A stretch of 41,156 bases of DNA from WJKQ01 sp043810515 (GCA_043810515.1 JBDRNZ010000017.1:1-41156), one strand, 5' to 3'. Counted from the first letter of the stretch, positions 15,223-24,336 are shown. Notes: generated by a model from the letters alone, not told the origin. Translations and numbers: made by a program.

Positions 15223-16044
15223 TCAGAAGCTTTTTTTGAGAACTTTTAGTGAGAATTTTATCGTTGCATTGTAAATGCGGCGGATTCTTGATGGTTGCTG
15301 AATCAGTCTGTAGAGCCATTCCATGCCGATGCGCTGCATGAAGCGGGGTGCTCTTTTCCTTTTTCCGGCGATGAAATCAAAAGCTCCGCCAATGCCGATT
15401 GCGAGCGAAACGGTTTTTAGTTTTTTTAAGTTCCGGTGGATCCAGATTTCCTGGGCGGGTGCTCCGTATGCGACAAAAAGAATGTCAGGCTGGGTGCGGG
15501 AGATTATTTCCTGTATTTTTTTTTCATCTTTAATGCTTGGTGTTCCCGCGTGGGTTCCCGTTATTTTCAGGCCTTCATATTTGTCCTGCAGAATTTCTTT
15601 TGTTTTTTCAGCTATGCCTTCGTCCGCGCCGAGTAGAAATATTTTTAAATTTTCTTTTGCGGAAAGACGGCAGATTTCCTGCATCAGATCCGTGCCGGTG
15701 ACTCTCTGTGGCAGAGGTTTTCTGATGTATGGCGGGTAAAAAAGAATTGAGGCTATGGAAATCAGCCATTTTAGAATTTTGATGCTTTTTGAGACGGTGT
15801 TTTTTACGCTTTCGAGGTATTTTGCGGCCCAAAGTATTCCTGTTCCGTCGGGAATGTTAAGATCGGATTTATTGAGAATATCGTGGAATTTGTGATTTTT
15901 TTGGGCCTCGAGCAGGATCTCCGGATTTGGAGTTGTGATATATCTTTTTTTGTCTTGTTTTGCCCAAGCTACAGCCGTTTCGGCGGCCTCTTTTAAGGTT
16001 GTTTTGTCGAACCGGACTTTTAAGATTTTTATTTTTTCCTGCAT
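15223..16044 (-). CDS. WecG/TagA/CpsF-family glycosyltransferase
   Basis: A 273-residue member of glycosyltransferase family 26, which adds N-acetylmannosaminuronic acid, ManNAc or similar sugars to a lipid-linked precursor. Seen: YITTPNPEILLEAQ, DLNIPDGTGILWAAKYL, the core IFLLGADEGIAEK, then ILFVAYGAPAQEIWIHRNL and IGIGGAFDFIAGKRKRAPRF. It is probably membrane-associated by its basic, hydrophobic middle (residues about 80-110). With the O-antigen ligase-like protein it points to a surface glycan. It overlaps the upstream methyltransferase gene by 16 bases. Confidence 0.9.
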   Translation of the reverse strand: MQEKIKILKVRFDKTTLKEAAETAVAWAKQDKKRYITTPNPEILLEAQKNHKFHDILNKSDLNIPDGTGILWAAKYLESVKNTVSKSIKILKWLISIASILFYPPYIRKPLPQRVTGTDLMQEICRLSAKENLKIFLLGADEGIAEKTKEILQDKYEGLKITGTHAGTPSIKDEKKIQEIISRTQPDILFVAYGAPAQEIWIHRNLKKLKTVSLAIGIGGAFDFIAGKRKRAPRFMQRIGMEWLYRLIQQPSRIRRIYNATIKFSLKVLKKSF

Positions 16045-16703
16045 ATAAAGACCAGATTATTTCCTTTGATTTCTTTTATTATTTTAAATTTTTTCTCCAA
16101 CAAATTCTTTAATTCTTTTTCTTTGAACGCGTAATAGTATCTTTTTATTCCGCTTTTTCCCCATGGGATAAACGTGTCTCGTGAATCGTATTTGCCGAGA
16201 GATAGTATATGTTTCAGGCGGGATTTCCAAATATATTTTTTGTATTTTGGCTGGAAAAGGTTCCAGACTGTGAGCATCAGAGTGCTGTTTTTTCTGAGAA
16301 TCCTGTGCATTTCTTCTATGGTGGCGGCTCTTAATTTTTTTGATGGGATGTGATGAAGTGCCGCGATTGATATGACTATATCGGCTTTTTTATCTTCAAC
16401 CGGAATGTTCAGCATGTCACCTTCTATAAAAGTCGCGTTTTTATATGTTTTCTGGGCTTTTTTGATGAACGGGGGATTATTGTCGATTCCGAGGTATTTT
16501 ATTTTTTTGTGCTTGTGGATGAATTGGAAAAATCGGCCGTTTCCGCATCCAAGATCCACGAGAAAGTCGTTGTTTTTTATGTACGGCAGAAAAAATTCGA
16601 ATTCTTTCCAGTCGTATTTTCTGGTGGTGTCGAATTCGTCGGAAAGTTTTTTGTAGTCCTCTGCGACTTTTTTCAAAAGTTCGTTTGCCGTTTTTTCGTT
16701 CAT
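16029..16703 (-). CDS. Trm9/ALKBH8-type tRNA wobble-uridine methyltransferase
   Basis: A 224-residue SAM-dependent methyltransferase. Motif I is FLVDLGCGNGRFF (residues about 47-59), then YLGIDNN, and the post-II box DIVISIAALHHIPSKKLRAA. The features that separate Trm9 from other methyltransferases are visible: the ALHHIP box with the following Arg, TVWN at about 145-148, and the C-terminal DTFIPWGK then KRYYYAFKEKELKNLL, matching the eukaryotic VPW and RYYHxFxxGEL segments. Trm9 methylates cm5U34 made by Elp3 to mcm5U34. Elp3 is encoded 1.1 kb away. A generic methyltransferase of surface-glycan synthesis is the alternative, given the overlap with the glycosyltransferase. Confidence 0.72.
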   Translation of the reverse strand: MNEKTANELLKKVAEDYKKLSDEFDTTRKYDWKEFEFFLPYIKNNDFLVDLGCGNGRFFQFIHKHKKIKYLGIDNNPPFIKKAQKTYKNATFIEGDMLNIPVEDKKADIVISIAALHHIPSKKLRAATIEEMHRILRKNSTLMLTVWNLFQPKYKKYIWKSRLKHILSLGKYDSRDTFIPWGKSGIKRYYYAFKEKELKNLLEKKFKIIKEIKGNNLVFICRKK

Positions 16704-16755
16704 GGATTTTTTGTCTATTTTTAGTATTTTACCTTATTTAAATGGAATTTAGGTA

Positions 16756-16784
16756 TTGACAAATTGAGAAAAATAAGGTTTAAT
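16756..16784 (+). promoter_or_regulatory. Promoter for the J-domain-like gene
   Basis: TTGACA at 16756-16761, 17-bp spacer, TTTAAT at 16779-16784. The in-frame ATG at 16764 lies inside the spacer, so translation must start at 16806. Confidence 0.75.
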
Positions 16785-16805
16785 ATTCATTCTTTTGTAA
16801 TTTTT

Positions 16806-17720
16806 ATGGTTCAATCAGTCAGAGAAACAGCAGGTTGTGAGTATGAAAATCTCCGTGGCGCGGAGGGGAATGATGATGCGCGTTTTGCGCAGTCTGTTGC
16901 TGATCTTTATCAGATTTTAGCGGAATTGAGAATGGAGTTAAAAGGAAGTGGCAAGAAATGTTTTCTTTCGAGGGAATGGTTTATCAGAAATCCATTCAGG
17001 CTAAAAACAATAACGGATAGCAAATTGTTGCTTGTTGTTCGCGGGATCCAAGATTTAGTTGGGAAATATGCTGGAATGGATGAATTAATAGCTGTTCTTG
17101 ACGGTTTAAAGAGGGATTTGGATTTAATAAAATCTGACGATTTAATGGTTGATAGTGTGTGTAATGATGTAAATTTTGATGTTGTCGCATGTATTGCCAA
17201 TATGGCTAGGCAGATTAGTAAGCTGGAAGCCAGGGTGGACGGGTTAAATTCGTGTCGATTAGTTCTTGAAGAAGAGCGTCGTGTGTTTGAATACGATAAT
17301 CGTAGACTTAACTTGAGAAATTATAGGCTCGAACAAGAAAATAAGGGACTGAAACGTAAACTTGCTAGTCATGCGGCAGGCTATGACGAAGCGGTTGAGG
17401 CTTATGGTTTGACATTGCTCGAAGGTCCTTTGTCGCTGCTTGGGCTGACTTGCGAAGAGGTCTCTCAGGTGTTTGATGAAAATAGTGGCGATGTTTCTGC
17501 AACCGTGAAAATCCTTAGAAAGCGTTCTGTTTCTAGAATTCATCCTGATAAATTCTCTTGTCTTGTGGCACAGATTTCCGATCCTGCTTTGAAGGAGCAG
17601 GTTGAATTATTGGTAGTTAGAAGAACGCAGCAGGGTCCTATGGCACTTAGCGAGCTTAAAGATCAGCTGGAAAGAGCAGGTACTGTGGAAAATAAATGGG
17701 TTTATAACAGGTTATCTTAG
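16806..17720 (+). CDS. Coiled-coil protein with divergent J-domain-like C-terminus
   Basis: A 304-residue soluble protein of no recognised family. Residues about 130-190 are a coiled coil rich in Glu, Arg and Leu. Residues about 208-282 resemble a J domain: LSLLGLTCEEVSQVF as helix I, ATVKILRKRSVSRIHPDKF with the HPD triad at 246-248 as helix II, and DPALKEQVELLVVRRTQQ as helix III. J domains stimulate DnaK. The usual basic residues before HPD are kept. The gene has its own consensus promoter and sits between Trm9-like and elp3. The J-domain call is by pattern only. Confidence 0.5.
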   Translation: MVQSVRETAGCEYENLRGAEGNDDARFAQSVADLYQILAELRMELKGSGKKCFLSREWFIRNPFRLKTITDSKLLLVVRGIQDLVGKYAGMDELIAVLDGLKRDLDLIKSDDLMVDSVCNDVNFDVVACIANMARQISKLEARVDGLNSCRLVLEEERRVFEYDNRRLNLRNYRLEQENKGLKRKLASHAAGYDEAVEAYGLTLLEGPLSLLGLTCEEVSQVFDENSGDVSATVKILRKRSVSRIHPDKFSCLVAQISDPALKEQVELLVVRRTQQGPMALSELKDQLERAGTVENKWVYNRLS

Positions 17721-17771
17721 ATAGCAAACTTTTTTCCTGTATGTTAAAATCCTCATGTTAATCAATAAAAC

Positions 17772-19481
17772 ATGGATTTTTCAAAGATTAATCTTGCAGA
17801 CAATCAGGTGCTGGCACGGGAGATTATTGAGAGGGCTGCCGGGAAAAATTTTAAAAACAGAAGCCAGTTTGAGAAGTTTAGAAATGGTATTATCAAGCAG
17901 CACAGAGGCAGGATTTTTCATAATCTTTATTTCATCAAAGCTTACAATGATCTGGTGAAAGAGGGTAGGATTGTGCTTAATGACTCACTTCTGGGTTTGA
18001 TTCAGAAAAGAAGTGTGCGAACCATGAGTGGAGTCGCGCCTGTGACGGTGCTGACAAAGCCTTATCCGTGTCCCGGGAGGTGTATTTATTGTCCCACAGA
18101 TGCGCGAATGCCCAAGAGCTATCTTCCGAGCCAGCCGGCGGCGCAGAGGGCTTTTAGGCAGGGATTTGACCCTTATACGCAGGTTTTTGTGAGGTTAAAG
18201 GCTCTTGTGATGACCGGACATGAGATTTCAAAGGTTGAGCTGCGCGTGATAGGCGGGTCCTGGAGCGCTTATCCGAAAAAATATCAGATCTGGTTTTTGA
18301 AACGATGCCTTATGGCGATGAACGAATTTCATTATCAGATAGGGCAGGGGAGAGCTGATGATATGGCGAAAATTACGAAAAAACGAAAAATTGAGAGTAA
18401 ATATGGAACCGATATTGTAAATACAGTTTTTATTAAAAGTCTTTCCAAAAATGTAAGTTTTGGCGAGGCAGTAAGTAAAAATGAAATGGCGAAAGTCCGT
18501 TGTATCGGGATAAATGTAGAAACCCGGCCGGATCTTATTGACGAAAAAGAGGTAAAAAGAATGCGACAGCTCGGAGTTACAAAAGTCGAAATGGGCGTGC
18601 AGACGACCTCGGACAGGATTTATGCGTTGACCCGGAGAGGGCATAAAATTTCGGATGTTCGCAATGCTACGTGTTTGCTTAAAGACGCGGGTTTCAAGGT
18701 TGGTTATCATATGATGCCAAATTTGCCTGGTTCGACTGTAAAATTCGACAAAAAAATGGTGGGGGAACTTTTCGGGAATCCGGATTTTCAGCCCGATTAT
18801 CTGAAAATTTATCCATGTGTAGTGATGCCGCGGACGGTGCTTTCGCAGATGTACAGAAGAGGGGAGTACAAATCGTATGATGAAGCTGAGCTTGAGGAGG
18901 TTTTGATGGAGGAAATGAAGGCTGTGCCAGAGTGGTGCAGGATTGACCGTATCGCGCGGGATATTCCCTCAAATGAGGTGGAATCCGGATTCAGGGTTTC
19001 AAATATCCGGCAGATCCTGGAGGAGCGGCTGAGAAAAGAGGGGAGTGCCTGCCGAGATATTCGTTCGAGGGAGGTGAGGGGCGCGGTTGTTGATCCTGAA
19101 AATGTTAGGCTTGTCACGCGGGAATATGAGGCCAGTGGCGGGAAAGAGGTGTTTTTATCCTATGAAGATGTTAAAAATGACAGGCTTGTGGCTCTTTTGC
19201 GACTGCGTTTTCCGGGTCGGATTTTTATTTCCGAACTTAAGAATTCCGCTTTAGTAAGGGAAATTCACGTGTACGGCAGGCAGATTCCGGTTGGTGGAAG
19301 CGTTGAAAAAGGCTCAAGACAGCACATGGGGTGGGGGAGCAGGCTTATGGCTGAGGCGGAAAGGCTGGCAAAAGCAGGTGGATATAAGCGACTTGCCGTG
19401 ATTTCCGGAATCGGGACTCGGGAATATTATTCAAAAAAAGGCTATGAGCTTGAAGGAACTTATATGGTGAAGGGCTTGTGA
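17772..19481 (+). CDS. elp3: Elp3-type tRNA U34 carboxymethyl synthase (radical SAM + acetyltransferase)
   Basis: A 569-residue enzyme. The radical-SAM cluster is Cys100, Cys104 and Cys107 (PYPCPGRCIYCPTDARMP); the core continues through DPYTQVFVRLKAL, GGSWSAYPKKYQ and NVETRPDLIDEKEV. The C-terminal GNAT acetyltransferase domain (about 430-569) has HMGWGSRLMAEAERLA and YYSKKGYELEG. Elp3 uses acetyl-CoA and SAM to place a cm5 group on wobble uridine. In eukaryotes it acts inside Elongator; archaeal and some bacterial forms work alone, as this one must. Confidence 0.93.
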   Translation: MDFSKINLADNQVLAREIIERAAGKNFKNRSQFEKFRNGIIKQHRGRIFHNLYFIKAYNDLVKEGRIVLNDSLLGLIQKRSVRTMSGVAPVTVLTKPYPCPGRCIYCPTDARMPKSYLPSQPAAQRAFRQGFDPYTQVFVRLKALVMTGHEISKVELRVIGGSWSAYPKKYQIWFLKRCLMAMNEFHYQIGQGRADDMAKITKKRKIESKYGTDIVNTVFIKSLSKNVSFGEAVSKNEMAKVRCIGINVETRPDLIDEKEVKRMRQLGVTKVEMGVQTTSDRIYALTRRGHKISDVRNATCLLKDAGFKVGYHMMPNLPGSTVKFDKKMVGELFGNPDFQPDYLKIYPCVVMPRTVLSQMYRRGEYKSYDEAELEEVLMEEMKAVPEWCRIDRIARDIPSNEVESGFRVSNIRQILEERLRKEGSACRDIRSREVRGAVVDPENVRLVTREYEASGGKEVFLSYEDVKNDRLVALLRLRFPGRIFISELKNSALVREIHVYGRQIPVGGSVEKGSRQHMGWGSRLMAEAERLAKAGGYKRLAVISGIGTREYYSKKGYELEGTYMVKGL

Positions 19482-19505
19482 ATGACTTTTTAAAGGCTTA
19501 GCGGC

Positions 19506-19534
19506 TTGACTAATTTTATAACCACTAGTATAAC
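19506..19534 (+). promoter_or_regulatory. Promoter for the 19565 gene
   Basis: TTGACT at 19506-19511, 17-bp spacer, TATAAC at 19529-19534, with about 24 bases of leader before the ATG. Confidence 0.6.
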
Positions 19535-19564
19535 TCAATTTGTTTAATCTGTGATTCTGGATTT

Positions 19565-19906
19565 ATGAGGCGTGGTCCTGAAACATTCGAGTATTCTGGC
19601 AAACATTCTTGTTCGGCTGACGAGAGAAGGGCATGCAAGATGGGCATTTTAGTGACTGCGGCCGTTCTTGCCTTAGCTCTTGTTCCTGAAATAAGAGTTA
19701 TGTGTGGTTCCGTGAGGGATTCTGTTCGGGCCTGTCTTGATAAGGATGGAGGGCGCAGCTATTGTGATCCTGATAACTTTTACTCCGGACTCACAGGGGT
19801 AAAGGAATGTATTGATGATGTTGGAGGAGGAAGTGCTAGTAGTACGGAAGTGTGGCGTATATATGGGGAAGAGGTTGGTATACGCTGTATGGACGTAAGT
19901 AAGTAA
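19565..19906 (+). CDS. Small membrane-anchored Cys-rich hypothetical protein
   Basis: A 113-residue protein with a polar, charged N-terminus of about 25 residues, a hydrophobic segment at about 27-42 (ILVTAAVLALALV), and an exported domain with cysteines in VMCGS, RACLD, SYCDP, KECID and IRCMD, probably disulfide-linked. The plan of polar N-terminus then membrane segment repeats that of the 2590 gene. No family recognised. Confidence 0.5.
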   Translation: MRRGPETFEYSGKHSCSADERRACKMGILVTAAVLALALVPEIRVMCGSVRDSVRACLDKDGGRSYCDPDNFYSGLTGVKECIDDVGGGSASSTEVWRIYGEEVGIRCMDVSK

Positions 19907-20218
19907 ATAAGTTAGTTTGCACAATGTATCTTGTGCGAAGTATTTTAGGAGTAAGGTTGACTTTTGATGGTTTTTGTATTTTTGAGGGTTTTTTGTTTTT
20001 GCGGAAGAGTCGTTACCTTTTGTGAATTAACACCCTGATGATTCCAAAGGATGTGATTTTTCAAAACCGAGGTCTGGTTTTCGGCTTAGGCAGGGGCTAT
20101 ACTCAAAACTCTCGATTTAAGGCGTTTTTAAAAAAAAGACGGGGTTTTGGTCATCTTTTTATTTTTTTGGAAAGTGTTTTTTGTGAAAAGTTGGGTTTTG
20201 CGGTGTTTTGAGAAATTT
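19907..20218. other. 312-bp region without a gene
   Basis: No convincing ORF on either strand. Two hairpins are visible: GCACAA/TTGTGC at 19919-19936, extending to nine pairs including a G-U, probably ending the 19565 gene; and AAAACC/GGTTTT at 20063-20081. The remainder is T-rich on the plus strand. A small RNA cannot be excluded, but I recognise no known RNA family. Confidence 0.5.
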
Positions 20219-22270
20219 TCAGTCGTTCACAAAAATTTCATCGATGTTTGTAATTTTTTCCGCAAGTTTTGAAAAGTTTTTTAGCATCGGATCAAGGTCG
20301 ATTATTTTTTGCGCGCTGAGTCTTGCTTTTTCAATGGTTTTAAAATCTGTCAAGCTGGCCATTTTTAAATCAGGGATTCCGCTCTGCCGGATTCCATATA
20401 TTTCGCCGGGACCGCGAAGTTCCAGATCGATTTCGGCAAGTTTAAAACCGCTTGAGTGCTTTTCCATTGATTTCATGCGCTTTGTCCCCTCTTGCGATAG
20501 GTTTCCTGTGAAGAGGAAACAGTATGACTGGTGCTCTCCCCTGCCGACTCTTCCTCTGAACTGGTGGAGCTGTGCCAGTCCGAAACGTTGAGCGCCTTCT
20601 ATAAGCATTATCGTGGCGTTCGGGATGTCTATTCCTACTTCTATCACTGAGGTTGAAACCAAAAGGTTTATTTTATTGTCCTTAAAATCGGCCATTATCT
20701 GATCTTTGTTCTCCTGTTTGAGTTTTCCGTGAAGCAGGCCGAGTTTTAGATTCGGAAAAATATGTTCGGAAAGAAAAGCATATTCCTTTATAACGGATTT
20801 TACTTCCAAAACGTCTGATTCATCTATAAGCGGGCAGATTATAAAAGCCTGTCTTCCTTTGTTTATCTGATCCTCAATCCATCGGTAGGCTTCGATGCGT
20901 TTTTTTTCGGGAACGACTCTTGTGATTATTTTCTGTCTTCCTGGCGGCATTTCGTCAATGATGGAAAGGTCCTGATCGCCGTACACCGTGATTGCAAGCG
21001 TTCTCGGAATCGGGGTTGCGGTTATGCTGAGTAGGTGTGGTGAGCCGTGTTTAAAGAGAATTTCTCTTTGTTTTACGCCAAATCTGTGTTGTTCGTCGAT
21101 TATCGCGAGACCGAGATTTCTGAATTTGATCCCCTCCTGGATCAGCGAGTGTGTTCCTATTATTATATCCACTGTGCCGGATGCCATTTGTCTCAGGACT
21201 TCGTCTTTTTGCTTTTTTGTCGTGCTTCCGGCAATGAACTGGATGTTCAGGCCGTATTTTGCGAGGACGTCGACGAATGTTTTGTAATGTTGTTTTGCGA
21301 GAATTTCAGTCGGGGCCATAATGGCGGTCTGATAACCGTTTTTAACTATGTTTAGCGCGGCGAGCGCCGCGACTATTGTTTTTCCCGAGCCGACATCTCC
21401 CTGTATAAGCCGGCTCATCGGGAAGGGTTTTTGGAGGTCGTCAAGGATTTCTTTTGTCACTCTTTTTTGGGCGTTTGTGAGTGTGAATGGGAGCGCTTGG
21501 ATGCAGGATTGCAATATTTTAGTTTTTACCTCGATCTGGCGGGTTTTGAAGTGGGGCGAAGCCCCATGCTGCCAGTGCCATTTTTTCTGGAGAACTTTGA
21601 GCTGCAGCAGAAACAATTCGTCAAAAGCCAGCCGTTTTCTTGCTTCATCAAGGGTTTTCTGGTCCTGCGGAAAATGAATGTTTTTTATTGCCGTTTTGTA
21701 ATCCGTGAGGTTGTGCTGTTTTATTATTTCATCCGGCATATATTCCTCGAAAAGATCCGCCCAATAATCTATAAGCGGTTTGAGTTTTTCCCTTATCCAT
21801 TTGGAGGAGAGGCCGTCTGTTTCGTGATAAACCGGAACGATTCTGCCGTGATGAATCTGCTCCTCCTCATGTCGGAGCATTTCATAAGCCGGGGAAATCA
21901 GTGTGATTTTTGAAAAAGAAAACTTTGCTTTTCCCGAAAGTATTATATCTTTTTTTCGGGGAAGCATGCGGACAATGTGTGGCTGGTTGAACCAGACGAC
22001 TTCTATTGATCCTGTGTCGTCTGTGAAGATGCCGCGTGTCATTTTTTTGCCGGTGCGTGTGCGGATGTTGAATAGGTTTGTGAGCTGGCCTTTTATCGTG
22101 CTTACTTCGTCTGTTCTTATGTCCGCGATTTTTGTGAACTTGGTTGTATCATTGTAGCCGCGTGGAAAATAAAGGAGAAAATCTCTCACTGTTTTTATAC
22201 CGAGCATGTCTAATCTTGAGAGATGCTTTTTTGTTGTTCTCAATGCTGTACTTAGGTCTTTATGAAGCAT
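20219..22270 (-). CDS. recG: ATP-dependent DNA helicase RecG
   Basis: A 683-residue helicase that reverses stalled forks and branch-migrates junctions. The wedge/OB domain lies at about 55-150, Walker A is LIQGDVGSGKTIVAA (about 290), the DEQH box is AIIDEQHRFGVKQ, and further motifs are SITATPIPRTLA, STSVIEVGIDIPNA and QFRGRVGRGEHQS. Length is typical. The start overlaps the end of tyrS, so both are one transcription unit. Confidence 0.97.
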   Translation of the reverse strand: MLHKDLSTALRTTKKHLSRLDMLGIKTVRDFLLYFPRGYNDTTKFTKIADIRTDEVSTIKGQLTNLFNIRTRTGKKMTRGIFTDDTGSIEVVWFNQPHIVRMLPRKKDIILSGKAKFSFSKITLISPAYEMLRHEEEQIHHGRIVPVYHETDGLSSKWIREKLKPLIDYWADLFEEYMPDEIIKQHNLTDYKTAIKNIHFPQDQKTLDEARKRLAFDELFLLQLKVLQKKWHWQHGASPHFKTRQIEVKTKILQSCIQALPFTLTNAQKRVTKEILDDLQKPFPMSRLIQGDVGSGKTIVAALAALNIVKNGYQTAIMAPTEILAKQHYKTFVDVLAKYGLNIQFIAGSTTKKQKDEVLRQMASGTVDIIIGTHSLIQEGIKFRNLGLAIIDEQHRFGVKQREILFKHGSPHLLSITATPIPRTLAITVYGDQDLSIIDEMPPGRQKIITRVVPEKKRIEAYRWIEDQINKGRQAFIICPLIDESDVLEVKSVIKEYAFLSEHIFPNLKLGLLHGKLKQENKDQIMADFKDNKINLLVSTSVIEVGIDIPNATIMLIEGAQRFGLAQLHQFRGRVGRGEHQSYCFLFTGNLSQEGTKRMKSMEKHSSGFKLAEIDLELRGPGEIYGIRQSGIPDLKMASLTDFKTIEKARLSAQKIIDLDPMLKNFSKLAEKITNIDEIFVND

Positions 22271-23457
22271 TATTTTCCGGTCACTTTTAGAAATTTGCGT
22301 TTTCCAACCTGCAATAATTTTTCCTTTGCGATATCAATTTCTTCCTCGATTGAAGTTACTTTTTCGCCATCAATCTTCACTCCCCCACTCTCTATCATTC
22401 TTCTGGCTTCGCTTTTTGACTCCAGCAGGCCGGATTCTGCTATCAGATCTACGACGTTGTGTTTTGTTCCTTTTAGCTTTTTTGTTGGAATGTCTTCCGG
22501 AAGTCCTTTGTTGCTGAAAATTTCGATGAATTCTTTTTCGGACTGATCCGCTGCTGCGATGTTGTGGTAAAGAGTGACGATTTCTTTTGCGAGACGGATT
22601 TTCAAGTTTCTTGGGTTTTCGCCTTCTTTCAGGGCGGTGGTCATTTTTTCTATTTCCTCAATCGGGACGTAGGTTGCCAGTTCAAAATATTGAATAATGA
22701 GATCGTCCGGGATCGACATTGTTTTTCCGAACATATCTTTTGGAGATTCGTCGACACCGATGTAATTATTGAGACTTTTTCCCATCTTGTCTTTTCCGTC
22801 AGTTCCAACCAGAAGCGGAACGGTCAGGACGCATTGCGGAGTCTGGCCGTATGCTTTTTGAATGGTTCTGCCGGCAAGAAGGTTGAAAGTTTGATCGGTG
22901 CCTCCCAATTCAAGGTCGGATTTCAAAGCCACGGAATCGTAGCCCTGCATGAGCGGATAAAGAAATTCGTGCATGTAAATAGGATGCTGTTTTTTTATTC
23001 TTTCCTGATACATGTCGCGTTCCAGCATCTGGTGGACTGTGAATGACTGGGCAAGTTTAATGACGTCCGCGAAGCTTAATTTTGAAAGCCAGTCCGCATT
23101 CCAGACTACCTCTACTTTTTTTGTGTCCAGAATTTTTCCGGCCTGATTCAGGTATTTTTCCGCGTTTTTTTCAAGTTCTTTCTGGGTTTTTACCGGACGT
23201 GAGTTGAGTTTGTCAGTCGGATCCCCTATCTGACCGGTGAAATTCCCAAAAAGGAGTTGTATAGTGTGTCCCGCTTCAAGAAATTCCTGAAGTTTTTTTA
23301 TCACGACCATGTGCCCGAGGTGCAGATCGGCTCCGGACGGGTCGATTCCAAGTTTTACTTTGATGGGTTTGCCGCTTTTTAGCTTTGTTTCCAGTTCTTC
23401 CCTTATGATTACATCGGCTGTTCCCCTACCTAAAAGTGTTTTTATATCTGGTTTCAT
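22270..23457 (-). CDS. tyrS: Tyrosyl-tRNA synthetase
   Basis: A 395-residue class I synthetase that charges tRNA-Tyr. Seen: the HIGH-type DLHLGHMVV (residues about 45-53), LFGNFTGQIGDPT, QGYDSVALKSDLELGGTDQ, and a KMSKS-type KMGKSLNNYIG. A C-terminal S4 RNA-binding domain (about 330-395) ends in LLQVGKRKFLKV. A GATAAT -10-like box lies about ten bases before the start. Confidence 0.97.
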   Translation of the reverse strand: MKPDIKTLLGRGTADVIIREELETKLKSGKPIKVKLGIDPSGADLHLGHMVVIKKLQEFLEAGHTIQLLFGNFTGQIGDPTDKLNSRPVKTQKELEKNAEKYLNQAGKILDTKKVEVVWNADWLSKLSFADVIKLAQSFTVHQMLERDMYQERIKKQHPIYMHEFLYPLMQGYDSVALKSDLELGGTDQTFNLLAGRTIQKAYGQTPQCVLTVPLLVGTDGKDKMGKSLNNYIGVDESPKDMFGKTMSIPDDLIIQYFELATYVPIEEIEKMTTALKEGENPRNLKIRLAKEIVTLYHNIAAADQSEKEFIEIFSNKGLPEDIPTKKLKGTKHNVVDLIAESGLLESKSEARRMIESGGVKIDGEKVTSIEEEIDIAKEKLLQVGKRKFLKVTGK

Positions 23458-23519
23458 TTTCGAAAGATTATCTTTTGTTTAGCGTAAGGTTATCAAATGG
23501 GTGCCTAAAAGGCAATTAC

Positions 23520-23548
23520 TTGACAGGAACTCCTCTTTATGATTTAAT
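23520..23548 (+). promoter_or_regulatory. Promoter for first TrmB-like regulator
   Basis: TTGACA at 23520-23525, 17-bp spacer, TTTAAT at 23543-23548, with a leader of about 17 bases. Confidence 0.7.
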
Positions 23549-23571
23549 TCGTGACTTATTAAAGCTATCAG

Positions 23572-24336
23572 ATGCACGAGAAGTTAAAAGATTTATTGCT
23601 TAAAGCAGGGCTTACCGAGCCGGAGGTAATGATTTATCTTGAGCTTTTAAAAAACCCTTCTGCCAGCAAGTGGGATATGGTTTTGCGCACAGGTATTGAG
23701 AAAAACAAGGTTTATCGTGCTTTTGATCATCTTTGTGAGCTTAAAATGGCCAAAAAAACCGATGATGGGATTGAGGCCATGTCGCTCGACAATCTGGTTT
23801 CGGTTCTGGATGAGTCCCATTTTAATACCAGAATTCTTGCCAATAAATTGCGGGATTTTTCGTCTTTCATTAAAATTCCACAAGAGGCGGTGAGCGAGTT
23901 TGAAATTGCCGATACCCAAGAGAAAATTGTTGATAAATATATTATGATGTCGCAGGTGCCGTACGGCACTAATCTTGATTTTGGTGATCTTGAGGGATTT
24001 GTTCCGGTGCTTGGTGGTCTTGATCCTGTTTTTAAGTTCAGAGAGAACAGATATAACCAACGTGCGAAGAATGTCGCGATATGCACTACTCTTGGACCTT
24101 TTACGTCCTGCATGATGCGAAAACAGGACATGAGTACGTTTAAAAGTAATATTGATCTTCTTAAGGTTGATTTTAAGGGAAAATGGGTCATTTTTTCGGA
24201 TACGAACGATTATGTTATGTTCAACCATTTCTCAGAAAACGAGGAACCAACCTCGGTCGTTATAAAGTCCAAAATTGTGGCTGATACACAGCGAATGCAA
24301 TTCCATCAGTTCAATAAAAATCTGGAAAAATTTTAA
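23572..24336 (+). CDS. TrmB-family transcriptional regulator
   Basis: A 254-residue regulator. The N-terminal winged helix (residues about 5-75) reads LLLKAGLTEPEVMIYLELL, then SKWDMVLRTGIEKNKVYRAF, the TrmB/HTH layout. The C-terminal domain (about 110-254) is probably the effector or dimer part. TrmB proteins in archaea control sugar uptake; CPR genomes carry several divergent ones with unknown targets. It is followed by a second family member with its own promoter, so they are not a simple operon. Confidence 0.75.
   Translation: MHEKLKDLLLKAGLTEPEVMIYLELLKNPSASKWDMVLRTGIEKNKVYRAFDHLCELKMAKKTDDGIEAMSLDNLVSVLDESHFNTRILANKLRDFSSFIKIPQEAVSEFEIADTQEKIVDKYIMMSQVPYGTNLDFGDLEGFVPVLGGLDPVFKFRENRYNQRAKNVAICTTLGPFTSCMMRKQDMSTFKSNIDLLKVDFKGKWVIFSDTNDYVMFNHFSENEEPTSVVIKSKIVADTQRMQFHQFNKNLEKF

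Noticed and set aside
19907..20218. SRP, 6S or tmRNA gene in the gene-free stretch
   Set aside because: None of the conserved sequence blocks of these RNAs is visible; only two short hairpins are present.
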